64,000 bases of DNA, from NCBI GenBank assembly GCA_037138335.1, contig JBAXIO010000003.1:265263-329262 (forward strand). The letters are read 5' to 3'. How positions within the stretch are numbered: position 1 is the first letter of the stretch; the number at the start of each line of letters is the position of its first letter. The position numbers and the translations under genes are program-made. The notes beneath the pieces were generated by a model. It searched no databases and was not told the DNA's origin. It saw only the letters and a program-made list of their open reading frames with translations. The stretch comes from CAIRDP01 sp037138335 (lineage in GTDB: Bacteria; Bacteroidota; Bacteroidia; Bacteroidales; FEN-979). Shown here one piece after another: positions 17,381 through 25,592 of the stretch.

Positions 17381-18661
17381 TCAGTATGCAAACAAAGGAT
17401 ATTCAGCCATCATCTCATTAACTTTTTTCCTGACTTTCAGGATGAGATCCTGGTTCTCAATATCACTGATCACTTCATCTATCATATCAACGATCACAGG
17501 CATATGTTTCTCTTTCAGGCCTCTTGTTGTAATGGCAGGTGTACCTACCCTCAGGCCGGAGGTCTGGAAGGGAGAACGGCTGTCGAAAGGAACCATGTTT
17601 TTATTTACTGTGATGTCGGCCTGGACCAGGGTGTTTTCGACCTGTTTCCCGCTGATGGCGGGGAATTTCTTCCTGAGGTCAATCAGCATCAGGTGGTTGT
17701 CGGTACCGCCCGAGATGACGTGATATCCCTTGTCAACAAAGGCTTTTGCCATAACGGTGGCGTTTTTCTTCACCTGGATAACGTAATCCATGTATTCATC
17801 GGAGAGCGCTTCGAAGAACGATACGGCTTTAGAGGCGATGACGTGTTCGAGCGGGCCCCCCTGGACTCCCGGGAAAACGGCCGAGTCGAGAAGCTGGGAG
17901 AACATTTTTACTTCGCCTTTGGGTGTAGTAAGGCCCCAGGGGTTCGGAAAATCCTTGCCCATAAGGATCATGCCTCCACGCGGCCCCCTGAGGGTCTTAT
18001 GTGTGGTTGTGGTTACAACATGGCACCAGGGCATGGGGTCATTGAGCAGGCCTCTTGCTATAAGGCCGGCAGGATGTGCAATATCGGCCATCAGGAGGGC
18101 CCCGATTTTATCGGCGATCTCACGCATCCGTTTATAATTCCAGTCACGGGAATAGGCAGAAGCCCCGGCTATAATGAGTTTCGGCCTGACCTGCAGGGCC
18201 TGGGCTTCCATTTTATCATAATCGATAACGCCTGTGCTCTGTTCGACCTGGTACCCTACGGCTTTATAAAAAATGCCGGAAGAGTTAACTGGGGAGCCGT
18301 GTGAGAGGTGGCCTCCATGGGCCAGGTCCAGGCCCATAAAGGTATCACCGGGTTTTAAAATTGTCATCAGAACAGCCATATTGGCCTGGGCCCCCGAATG
18401 CGGCTGAACATTCGCCCATTCGGCATTGAACAATAATTTTGCCCTGTCGATAGCCAGCTGTTCCGACAGGTCTACATTCTGGCAGCCACCGTAATATCTC
18501 TTACCGGGATAACCCTCGGCGTATTTGTTGGTAAGGCATGATCCCATAGCCTTCAGCACCTGGTCGCTGACGAAATTTTCGGATGCGATAAGTTCAATCC
18601 CGCTGTTCTGGCGGTGAAGCTCCTTTTTAATAATGTTAAAAAGTGCAGTATCTTTTTTCAT
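17381..18661 (-). CDS. glyA: Serine hydroxymethyltransferase
   Basis: PLP enzyme interconverting serine and glycine while charging tetrahydrofolate with one-carbon units, 426 aa. It starts M-K-K-D-T-A-L-F at 18661, since the in-frame upstream extension is not family-like and runs past the promoter. Visible motifs are G-I-E-L-I-A-S-E-N-F-V near the start, G-Y-P-G-K-R-Y-Y-G-G, and T-T-T-T-H-K-T-L-R-G-P-R-G-G with the PLP-binding Lys. First gene of a minus-strand group with the SixA-like phosphatase 16 nt downstream, then ppk1. Confidence 0.96.
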   Translation of the reverse strand: MKKDTALFNIIKKELHRQNSGIELIASENFVSDQVLKAMGSCLTNKYAEGYPGKRYYGGCQNVDLSEQLAIDRAKLLFNAEWANVQPHSGAQANMAVLMTILKPGDTFMGLDLAHGGHLSHGSPVNSSGIFYKAVGYQVEQSTGVIDYDKMEAQALQVRPKLIIAGASAYSRDWNYKRMREIADKIGALLMADIAHPAGLIARGLLNDPMPWCHVVTTTTHKTLRGPRGGMILMGKDFPNPWGLTTPKGEVKMFSQLLDSAVFPGVQGGPLEHVIASKAVSFFEALSDEYMDYVIQVKKNATVMAKAFVDKGYHVISGGTDNHLMLIDLRKKFPAISGKQVENTLVQADITVNKNMVPFDSRSPFQTSGLRVGTPAITTRGLKEKHMPVIVDMIDEVISDIENQDLILKVRKKVNEMMAEYPLFAY

Positions 18662-18710
18662 ATAGGAAATTTTTATAAAACCCCGAACGTTATGAATTAG
18701 CAATGAATTA

Positions 18711-18718
18711 CAAAAGTA
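18711..18718 (-). promoter_or_regulatory. -7 box (TACTTTTG) for glyA
   Basis: Exact TAnnTTTG match on the minus strand, 49 nt upstream of the glyA ATG at 18661, in an AT-rich gap. A TTTG lies 12 nt farther upstream, closer than usual, so the -33 element is uncertain. Confidence 0.5.
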
Positions 18719-18743
18719 TTAATTTTCCGGCAAATTGTTGATC

Positions 18744-18771
18744 TTTGCATCTGACTTCTGATATCTGACAT
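18744..18771. repeat. Heptanucleotide-phased repeat in divergent gap
   Basis: Four 7-nt units in register: TTTGCAT, CTGACTT, CTGATAT, CTGACAT. They lie between glyA and the T9SS cargo gene, 28 nt before the cargo ATG, probably inside its 5' leader. A near-consensus plus-strand -7 box (GATCTTTG, 18740-18747) overlaps the first unit. Confidence 0.4.
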
Positions 18772-18799
18772 CACAATTCATCCTGGCTGGTCCGGCTGT

Positions 18800-19963
18800 A
18801 TGCAAAAAATCACCCTGATACTGCTCCTTTTTTTCTTCCCGATCCTATCATTTTCACAGCTGAGTGCCGGTGTTGACGATACCATCAATCCCGGGGTCCC
18901 GGTCACCCTCACAGTAACTTATGGTATGGTCGGCATTGGGATCAATATTACGGATGACGGAGTGGAAGGGCCTTTCCCGATTGGGTTCGAGTTTTCTTTT
19001 TTTGGCAATAAGTATACGCAATTTTATGTTGGGGCGAATGGCTGGATTAGTTTCTCACCAAACCCCAATGCGAAAGGCACCCGGAAACCCTTCAGTATAC
19101 CAAGTACTGCCGATTACAATCCAAAAAACTGCATCCTCGGCCCGTTTATTGACCTGAATCCAATCTCCGGGGGCAGCCCTTATATTTTCTACCAGACGCT
19201 CGGGAAGGAGCCCGGCCGGAGCCTTATCGTGATGTGGTGCGATTGCCCCATGTACAATTGCATGGATTCCGTCGCCACATTCCAGATTGTATTATATGAG
19301 GGCAGCAACATCATTGAGAATCATATTATGAGGAAACCTGGTTGTGACTGGCTCGACAACAAGGGGACCCTGGGCCTCCAGAACGGGAGCGGGTTTATTG
19401 GTTTTTCTGTGCCGGGTCATAATGCTTCGCCATTTACCGAAAGTAAAAAGGCATGGAGGTATACTCCGACTACAGTGGATAGTTTCCAGGTTGCACAAAT
19501 ACCTTATAACCTCAGGCCTGTCACTCCGGGCAATAAATTAACTTACCGCTGGTACCAGGGCGGTGAAGAGATTTCTGAAGATCAGTCCGTCATCGTGACT
19601 CCCATGGAAAACACCACTTATATTGCATATGCAAGGATCTGCGCAGGGGATGAGTTTTACGATACGGTCACGGTGTTTGTCCACCAGCCGATTCCCAACG
19701 CATTCACTCCTAATAACGACGGGTTGAACGACAGGTTTAAAATACTGGGTCTTCCGAAGGAAAATATTACCAGGTTCCAGATCCAGATCTTCGATCGCTG
19801 GGGGCAGGTCATCTATGAATCGAACAATATTGACGAAGGCTGGGATGGCACCTGCAAGGGTAAACCAAGCCCCTCAGAAATCTACAATTGGATAATCTAT
19901 TACGAAACGAACAGCACTAAAGACAAGATATCCAACAAAGGCCAGGTTACACTCATCAGGTAA
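18800..19963 (+). CDS. Secreted protein with type B T9SS C-terminal domain (gliding motility-associated)
   Basis: 387 aa with signal peptide (1-19, ending S-F-S-Q). Residues 20-290 form a beta-rich region with no catalytic motif recognised. The last about 90 residues are a CHU_C/gliding-motility-associated domain: P-N-A-F-T-P-N-N-D-G-L-N-D, then F-D-R-W-G-Q-V-I-Y-E-S and G-W-D-G-T. This is a type B sorting signal for outer-membrane export by the type IX system, followed by surface attachment or release. Cys residues in W-C-D-C-P-M-Y-N-C may form disulfides. Its 3' end overlaps the convergent kinase gene by 8 bp. Confidence 0.85.
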   Translation: MQKITLILLLFFFPILSFSQLSAGVDDTINPGVPVTLTVTYGMVGIGINITDDGVEGPFPIGFEFSFFGNKYTQFYVGANGWISFSPNPNAKGTRKPFSIPSTADYNPKNCILGPFIDLNPISGGSPYIFYQTLGKEPGRSLIVMWCDCPMYNCMDSVATFQIVLYEGSNIIENHIMRKPGCDWLDNKGTLGLQNGSGFIGFSVPGHNASPFTESKKAWRYTPTTVDSFQVAQIPYNLRPVTPGNKLTYRWYQGGEEISEDQSVIVTPMENTTYIAYARICAGDEFYDTVTVFVHQPIPNAFTPNNDGLNDRFKILGLPKENITRFQIQIFDRWGQVIYESNNIDEGWDGTCKGKPSPSEIYNWIIYYETNSTKDKISNKGQVTLIR

Positions 19964-21521
19964 CCGGGTTTCCGAAGACGTATTTTAACAATGAAGTAAT
20001 CTGTTCTTTATTAAAGGGTTTAGCCAGGTAATGGTTTGCTCCCTTGTTAAGAATAGCTTCCTTTTCCTGCTGCAGGGTGTAACCTGTAACTGCGATTATA
20101 GGGGTTGAAACATATTCAGGTTTCTGCCTGATCAGCTCAATAGCTTCGCCTCCATCCATACCCGGCCCGAGATTGATATCCATCAATATGCAATCATACT
20201 TGTTTTGGTTCGCAAGTTCAATGGCCGACAAAGCGTCCTTTGCAACATCAAGCCTGAAATCTTTTTTAAGAAAAAGTTTTACAAGGTCAATATTCGCATC
20301 ATTGTCCTCAACCAGGAGGAGAAGAGGGGATTCCCCGCCCTGCACTTCAGGGGGAGGTGGTTTGTTAGTACTGGCAGCTGCGGTTTCTTTGTTTTCAATG
20401 CTTTCAGGTCGTGAAGGGATATATAACATAAATGTTGATCCTTTTCCAACCTCGCTTTCAACCCTCAGCCGGCAGTTGAGAAGATGTATACTCTTCCTTG
20501 TAATGGCAAGGCCAAGTCCGCTTCCCTCGTAAGGCCTGTTATATCCTTCACTGGCTTGCCTGAACTCTTCGAAAATCATTTCCCGTTTTTCATCGGGAAT
20601 GCCTATTCCCGTATCCCGGATGCTGATAGTAATATCTCCGGATGAGTTTGCCTCTTTTTTCAGAAAGACAGCGATCCCGCCGGTATTTGTGAATTTAACG
20701 GCGTTGTCAATGAGGTTCAACAGCGAGGTCTGTAAAAGATGCTCATCCGACTGAATAAAAATCCCTTTCTCTATGCTGCAATTTATGGCAAGCTGCTTTT
20801 GCTTTGCAGTTTCCCTTATGCCGTCAACACAATGTTCAAGAAGAGAAGAAAGATTGACATTGACCATATTCAGGCTGTAACCCGAATCCAGCTGGGCAAA
20901 TGTCATTATCGAGTTCAGGGTCCTCATGAGCCGTTTTGCTGAGGTAAGGATATGGTTTGCCATCCCCTTTTGGGACTCATCAGTCATCAACGAACTCAGG
21001 ATCTCGGTAAAACCAAGGATGCCGTTCATGGGTGTGCGGAATTCATGGCTCATATTGGCAAGCAGGGACGATTTTACCCTGCTTGACTCTTCGGCGGCCA
21101 GTTTTGCAATGATCAGTTCCTGCTGGGCTTGTCTCTTCTCAATCCTCACCTGCATTTCCTCAAGTTCCCGCGTTATGGCAGGGCCCAGCCTGTTAAGGGC
21201 ACTCTTCATCATGTAATCGTTGGCGCCCCCCTTCATAATGCTTACGGCAAGGTCTTCACCTACAGTCCCTGATACAAGAATGAACGGGATATCAAGATTC
21301 CTGGATTTAAAAATTTTCAAAGCTTCCTGCCCGCTGAACCCGGGCATGGCATAATCGGAAATCACTATGTCCCAACCTCCTTTGTCAAGTTCGGCTTCCA
21401 TGTCGGGCCTCGTTTTGACCCGAACATGGTCCACTTCAAAACCGTCCTTTTTCAGCTGCCTGATTACAAGCAGGGCATCCGTTTCGTCATCCTCGATAAG
21501 CAATAGCCTGATTTTTCTCAT
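19956..21521 (-). CDS. Hybrid histidine kinase with receiver domains at both ends
   Basis: Cytoplasmic signalling protein, 521 aa, with no membrane segment. An N-terminal receiver (1-120, phospho-acceptor D56, acidic pocket E10-D11-D12) leads to a short coiled coil (about 118-150). A HisKA domain follows with H159 in N-M-S-H-E-F-R-T-P-M-N-G, then a HATPase domain with D-T-G-I-G-I-P and G-S-G-L-G-L-A-I-T, and a second receiver (about 395-521, D448). It follows the reg_prop sensor kinase by 17 nt and is presumably its partner. No HPt or DNA-binding output domain is present, so the final target is unknown. Confidence 0.93.
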   Translation of the reverse strand: MRKIRLLLIEDDETDALLVIRQLKKDGFEVDHVRVKTRPDMEAELDKGGWDIVISDYAMPGFSGQEALKIFKSRNLDIPFILVSGTVGEDLAVSIMKGGANDYMMKSALNRLGPAITRELEEMQVRIEKRQAQQELIIAKLAAEESSRVKSSLLANMSHEFRTPMNGILGFTEILSSLMTDESQKGMANHILTSAKRLMRTLNSIMTFAQLDSGYSLNMVNVNLSSLLEHCVDGIRETAKQKQLAINCSIEKGIFIQSDEHLLQTSLLNLIDNAVKFTNTGGIAVFLKKEANSSGDITISIRDTGIGIPDEKREMIFEEFRQASEGYNRPYEGSGLGLAITRKSIHLLNCRLRVESEVGKGSTFMLYIPSRPESIENKETAAASTNKPPPPEVQGGESPLLLLVEDNDANIDLVKLFLKKDFRLDVAKDALSAIELANQNKYDCILMDINLGPGMDGGEAIELIRQKPEYVSTPIIAVTGYTLQQEKEAILNKGANHYLAKPFNKEQITSLLKYVFGNPVT

Positions 21522-21538
21522 CTGCCAATATTAATTGT

Positions 21539-24500
21539 TTATACGCCGGAATTTAAGGTGAAATAAAAAGTAGTGCCTTCTCCAGGAGCACTTTCAGCCC
21601 ATATTAATCCCCCATGCTTAAGGACGATTCGCTTTACGGTGGCCAGCCCGATACCGGTACCCGTGAACTGGTCATCGCTGTGAAGCCTTTGAAAAGGAGT
21701 AAACAATTTCTCGTAATAAGTCATGTCGAACCCTACCCCGTTATCCCTGACCAGGTATACTGTTTTCCCGTCCTTTGCCTGGCGGCAGAATTCAATTACA
21801 GATTCTTTTTCTTTCCCGGAGTATTTCCATGCATTGTCAAAAAGGTTCTGGAATGCAATGCGTAAAAGCTTGGGGTCACAGTATTCCAGCATACCCTCCT
21901 GTATCACCAGTCGCACTTTTCGGTTGGGATTGAGATTCTTGATCTCGCGGTTGATGTCCATTGCGATATCACTGATATTGACCTGCATCTTATCGATGTC
22001 ATGCCTTACTATCCTTGAAAGCTTAAGCAATTCATCTATAAGTAAGTTCATCGACCCTGCCGATTCGGTGATCTTATTAAGAAAATCCCGTTCAGTTTCG
22101 TCAAGTGTTGAGAAATAATCTTCTATAAATGCCCTGGTAATGCTGTCGATACGGCGCACCGGCCCTTTAAGGTCGTGGGATACAGAATAAGAAAATGCTT
22201 CAAGTTCCTTATTTGCAGCCTCCAGCTGGGCCGTTCGGTTCGATACTTTTTCTTCCAGCTGTTCATTAAGCTTCCTGATTTCCTCTGTCCTGGCCCCTAC
22301 CAGGGCTTCCAGCTCTTTTTCACGGATATAACGGATCCTGTAATTTATTATGAGCACAACAAGGGCAATGCCTGAAATGATACAAACCAGGATGAACCAC
22401 CATGTTTGGTAGAAAAAAGGAAGCACATGAATTTTTATACTTGCAGTGACCGGCGATAATTCACCAAGGTTATTGAAAACCTGGACCTCGAACGTATAGT
22501 CTCCGGGAGGGACATTGGTATAATATGCCGTCCGCCTTGCGCCAACTGAGTCCCAATCCCTGTCAAATCCCGCAAGCCGGTACCTGAAAGTAAGTTCTTC
22601 AGGCCTGATAAAAGAGGGTGCCGTATAATGGATCTCAAGATTCATCATGCCTGCGCCAACCTTATAAACGTCACGCTGCTCAGCCGCTCGGCTGTTAATG
22701 AACACTGAATCCACCAGGGGAATTGGTTTAGAACTCCAAACCAGGGAGGTCTCCGGATTTATTATGGCGATTCCAGAGGAGCAGGGGTACCAAAGCTGGC
22801 CGTTTTTTAATTTTGAAGCCCCTGGAAAAAGTCCCATGTTCATGCCTGTAAATCCGATTGCTGTGTCAAAGCCGATATATTGCATAAACAAGGGACTGTT
22901 TTGCTGATCCAAAGACTTCTGTAAATTGCTGAATTTAGATGTTCCAAGACCACCAGAACCTGCAAACCACATATGCCCGGAATTGTCTTCAGAAATATAC
23001 CCGATAGATGTTCCTAACTCCCCGGTAGCAATGCGGGTGAATGTTTCCGTTTCAGGATTGAAATGAAAAAGCCCGTTTTGCCCGGTTCCTATCCAGATAT
23101 TATCGAGAGAATCCCGGTGAAGGCACAGAATCATATTGTCGGGCAACCCCTGCTTTGCAGAGAATATCTTTATTTTTCCGTCTTTGATCCTGGCAAGTCC
23201 GCCATCCTGGGTTCCAACCCAAACCGATCCTTTGCGGTCCTCAAGGAAACAGAAGATCTTGTTGCTTGGCAGGCCTTCCCTGGTAGTAAGTACCTTACTT
23301 ATTTTATCATCCTTCATGATAAAGATACCCTGGTCGGTCCCAACCCAAAGACTTCCGTCTTCAGTTATGAATAAAGCGTGAAAATACGTGCATTGCAAGC
23401 CCTGTTTTTCATTGAAACGGGTTGCTGTTTTACCGTCAAACTTAACGAGGTTCTTAAGGCTGCCAATCCAGATGTTATTTTTAACGTCAATGGCAACAGA
23501 GTAAATGGGAACCTTCCCGACACCAATTCCGGAACCGAGATTCTCAATCCTTCCGGCCCTGATCCGGTCAAGCCCGCCGGTGGAATTCGCTGCCAGGATA
23601 CTGCCGTCGGCACTCTGTAATATTGCTGTAATGCAATCGCCCGAAAGACCATTCCCGGAAAGAACCTGTACCGGGATGCTCCTGATCCTTGAAAGCCCTG
23701 AAGCCTGTGTGCCGGCCCAGAGGTTATCTTCTTTGTCTTTGAACACGGCAAGAACGAGGTTTGATGCAAGGTGCCTCCTGTTGTCAACCTGTTCTGTTTT
23801 CCCGGTTGCCGTATTCAGCATGATCACTCCCTGACCCTCTGTAGCAATAGCCAGTATGTTTTTATCATACCCGGTGATTTGCTTTATACTGCTTCTGATA
23901 ATGCCTTGCTTATCGATCCAGGGATTCACTTTCCCGTTCTGAAAATAATAGATATGCCCATCTGCACTTCCGATCCAGAGGGTAGCTGAAGAGTCCATCC
24001 AGAGGCCGTTAATATTCGGGTGTGCAAGCCCGTCTTTCTGACTGTAAATACTGATGTTGTTCTTGCTGATAAGGCACAGGCCGTCGTCGGTCCCTGCCCA
24101 TATTTCACCGGCCCTGCCCTGGCATATTACGTTAACATCATTATTACATAAGCCCTCAGCCATGGAGAATAACCTGGATTCTTTGTGTTTATATCTTAAA
24201 ACGCCGCTGCCTGCAAGGCCAATCCACAGATTGTGATCTGAATCCTCTGAAATTGCGGTAATGTTTTTATTCAAAAAAACGTTTTCAGAATCAACTGCGC
24301 TCCAGCGCTGATTTTTATATGCAAGCACCAGGCCATTGCTGAAACCGGCAAGCAGGATGCTGTCACTGGTAAGATAAAGGGCCCCGCAATCCTGATATTT
24401 AAAGGAACTCAAAGATGAATTGTTCAGATAGGTGAAGTGCATCCCGTCAAACCTGTATAAGCCATATTCGTTTGCCAGCCACAGGTACCCATCGGGGGTT

Positions 24501-24667
24501 TGGGCTATATTGAAGATACTGGCCGGTGCGTTAGGCGATGGAGGCCAGTTCCTGACCTGGTAAGAAAATCCGGAAATCTCAATCGGATGATTTTGTGCCT
24601 TGGCCGCCGAAAGCTGAAAAACACTGAACAACAACAACAATAGCATAGCATTAAAACGACACCACAT
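21539..24667 (-). CDS. reg_prop/Y_Y_Y periplasmic-sensor histidine kinase
   Basis: 1042 aa transmembrane sensor. A signal peptide (1-25) is followed by a periplasmic region of two beta-propellers built from reg_prop repeats (about 45-650, recurring L-W-I-G-T and W-V-G-T-x-D-G-G motifs). Next come a Y_Y_Y domain (about 665-730), one membrane helix (about 740-762), a coiled coil and a HisKA domain with H831 in S-V-S-H-D-L-K-G-P. The HATPase domain carries D-N-G-V-G-F-D and G-T-G-I-G-L-A. The architecture is that of hybrid two-component systems that sense glycans, but it ends after the kinase with no receiver or AraC domain. The missing receivers may be supplied by the next gene. Confidence 0.93.
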   Translation of the reverse strand: MWCRFNAMLLLLLFSVFQLSAAKAQNHPIEISGFSYQVRNWPPSPNAPASIFNIAQTPDGYLWLANEYGLYRFDGMHFTYLNNSSLSSFKYQDCGALYLTSDSILLAGFSNGLVLAYKNQRWSAVDSENVFLNKNITAISEDSDHNLWIGLAGSGVLRYKHKESRLFSMAEGLCNNDVNVICQGRAGEIWAGTDDGLCLISKNNISIYSQKDGLAHPNINGLWMDSSATLWIGSADGHIYYFQNGKVNPWIDKQGIIRSSIKQITGYDKNILAIATEGQGVIMLNTATGKTEQVDNRRHLASNLVLAVFKDKEDNLWAGTQASGLSRIRSIPVQVLSGNGLSGDCITAILQSADGSILAANSTGGLDRIRAGRIENLGSGIGVGKVPIYSVAIDVKNNIWIGSLKNLVKFDGKTATRFNEKQGLQCTYFHALFITEDGSLWVGTDQGIFIMKDDKISKVLTTREGLPSNKIFCFLEDRKGSVWVGTQDGGLARIKDGKIKIFSAKQGLPDNMILCLHRDSLDNIWIGTGQNGLFHFNPETETFTRIATGELGTSIGYISEDNSGHMWFAGSGGLGTSKFSNLQKSLDQQNSPLFMQYIGFDTAIGFTGMNMGLFPGASKLKNGQLWYPCSSGIAIINPETSLVWSSKPIPLVDSVFINSRAAEQRDVYKVGAGMMNLEIHYTAPSFIRPEELTFRYRLAGFDRDWDSVGARRTAYYTNVPPGDYTFEVQVFNNLGELSPVTASIKIHVLPFFYQTWWFILVCIISGIALVVLIINYRIRYIREKELEALVGARTEEIRKLNEQLEEKVSNRTAQLEAANKELEAFSYSVSHDLKGPVRRIDSITRAFIEDYFSTLDETERDFLNKITESAGSMNLLIDELLKLSRIVRHDIDKMQVNISDIAMDINREIKNLNPNRKVRLVIQEGMLEYCDPKLLRIAFQNLFDNAWKYSGKEKESVIEFCRQAKDGKTVYLVRDNGVGFDMTYYEKLFTPFQRLHSDDQFTGTGIGLATVKRIVLKHGGLIWAESAPGEGTTFYFTLNSGV

Positions 24668-24695
24668 GAGAAAACAAGTTAATTGAATTACAAAT

Positions 24696-24726
24696 CAAAG
24701 ATATAACTATTAATAATTTTAGCCAA
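24696..24726 (-). promoter_or_regulatory. Promoter for the sensor kinase pair (TTG-N20-TATCTTTG)
   Basis: On the minus strand, a TTG at 24726-24724 is followed after 20 nt by TATCTTTG (24703-24696), an exact -7 match at the usual spacing. The transcript would start near 24689, giving a leader of about 20 nt before the ATG at 24667. Confidence 0.6.
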
Positions 24727-24792
24727 GAATATTGCTTTTTGCAAAATATTACATATTTTAGTGGGGTTATTACTAACCTTAATTCATAGAGT

Positions 24793-25101
24793 ATGCCAGG
24801 AAAAGACAAACTTGTATTGCATATTTTTAATCCAATAGCAGGCATGAAGACTGTGTCTGTTGATAACATAGATCTGAACAAATACCAGCCGATCGATGTT
24901 ATACAGATTATGTACCAGAAAGGGGTGAAAGTCTCAAACCCTGGAGGGAATATCTGGAAAATGGGGAGGTGCTCAACTCCGCCGGGAAGTGTTAATCCCC
25001 AACCCGGAACAGCCCTTGAACAAAGCCTGCCGTTTACCGATATTCAGAATAGCGTTGTTAGCGGGGATGAACTCTGCATTATTGAAGTGCCGCTTCCGTA
25101 A
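24793..25101 (+). CDS. Small protein of unknown function
   Basis: 102 aa, not recognised. It has no signal peptide or membrane segment. The N-terminal half is rich in beta-prone Val/Ile with a V-D-N-I-D-L-N-K-Y-Q-P-I-D-V-I-Q motif. The middle is Gly/Pro-rich (G-R-C-S-T-P-P-G-S). The end (S-G-D-E-L-C-I-I-E-V-P) suggests a further strand, and two Cys are present. It has ordinary codon use and no overlapping competitor on either strand, so it is probably real. It stands alone, divergent from the sensor kinase across a 125 bp AT-rich gap and convergent with a second orphan gene. Confidence 0.6.
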   Translation: MPGKDKLVLHIFNPIAGMKTVSVDNIDLNKYQPIDVIQIMYQKGVKVSNPGGNIWKMGRCSTPPGSVNPQPGTALEQSLPFTDIQNSVVSGDELCIIEVPLP

Positions 25102-25150
25102 ATTCCGGGCGGAACTTAATCATCAGATAAGATAATCCCGCCGTTTCAAT

Positions 25151-25501
25151 TTACTTCCAGCGCTTCACAACGTCAACGAAAAGCCAGCATTTCTGAGCCG
25201 GTGTAGAATACCCCGACAGATTTGATCCCTGGTTCTTTGCAAACATTTTACATGTCTTGTTTACAGGTTCAAATCCTGGCTTTAATGTCTTTTCCCTGAG
25301 GCTCGGGCCGGTTTCCTTCTGGATCTGGATTAGCGGGAGAGCTTTTATTGCTCCGGCCCGTATAAACACCAATGCATTCCCCCGGCCCTGAAGGTACACA
25401 TGGCTGAACTGCTGCTGTACCATGTGGTCTGGAAATAAACCAGGAGGGATAACATCACCACTTACGGAATCCAGCATTAAAAAAAGTAATGAACAAAGCA
25501 T
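25151..25501 (-). CDS. Hypothetical small secreted protein
   Basis: 116 aa, not recognised. The N-terminus (about 1-16) resembles a signal peptide (M-L-C-S-L-L-F-L-M-L-D-S-V-S-G). The rest is mixed, with V-Y-L-Q-G-R-G-N-A-L-V-F-I-R-A-G strand-like segments and a basic end. It is weakly supported: no homology was recognised and no clear promoter was found. If it is not a gene, 25102-25592 is a 491 bp gap with nothing else visible except the ATGGCC pair at 25531-25557. Confidence 0.4.
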   Translation of the reverse strand: MLCSLLFLMLDSVSGDVIPPGLFPDHMVQQQFSHVYLQGRGNALVFIRAGAIKALPLIQIQKETGPSLREKTLKPGFEPVNKTCKMFAKNQGSNLSGYSTPAQKCWLFVDVVKRWK

Positions 25502-25592
25502 GCTTTTGATTTAACTTAAGGTGGTTTCCAATGGCCAGATTTTATAATTTTATGGCCGATTAAAACTTACATTTTCCAAAACAGATATACCG

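Noticed and set aside
17504..18304. Plus-strand reading frame (266 codons) opposite glyA
   Set aside because: Shadow of serine hydroxymethyltransferase, with low-complexity composition and no start signals.
24668..25592. tRNA or small RNA genes in the sparse region
   Set aside because: No cloverleaf, TTCRANY-like arm or strong hairpin followed by a T-run was found.
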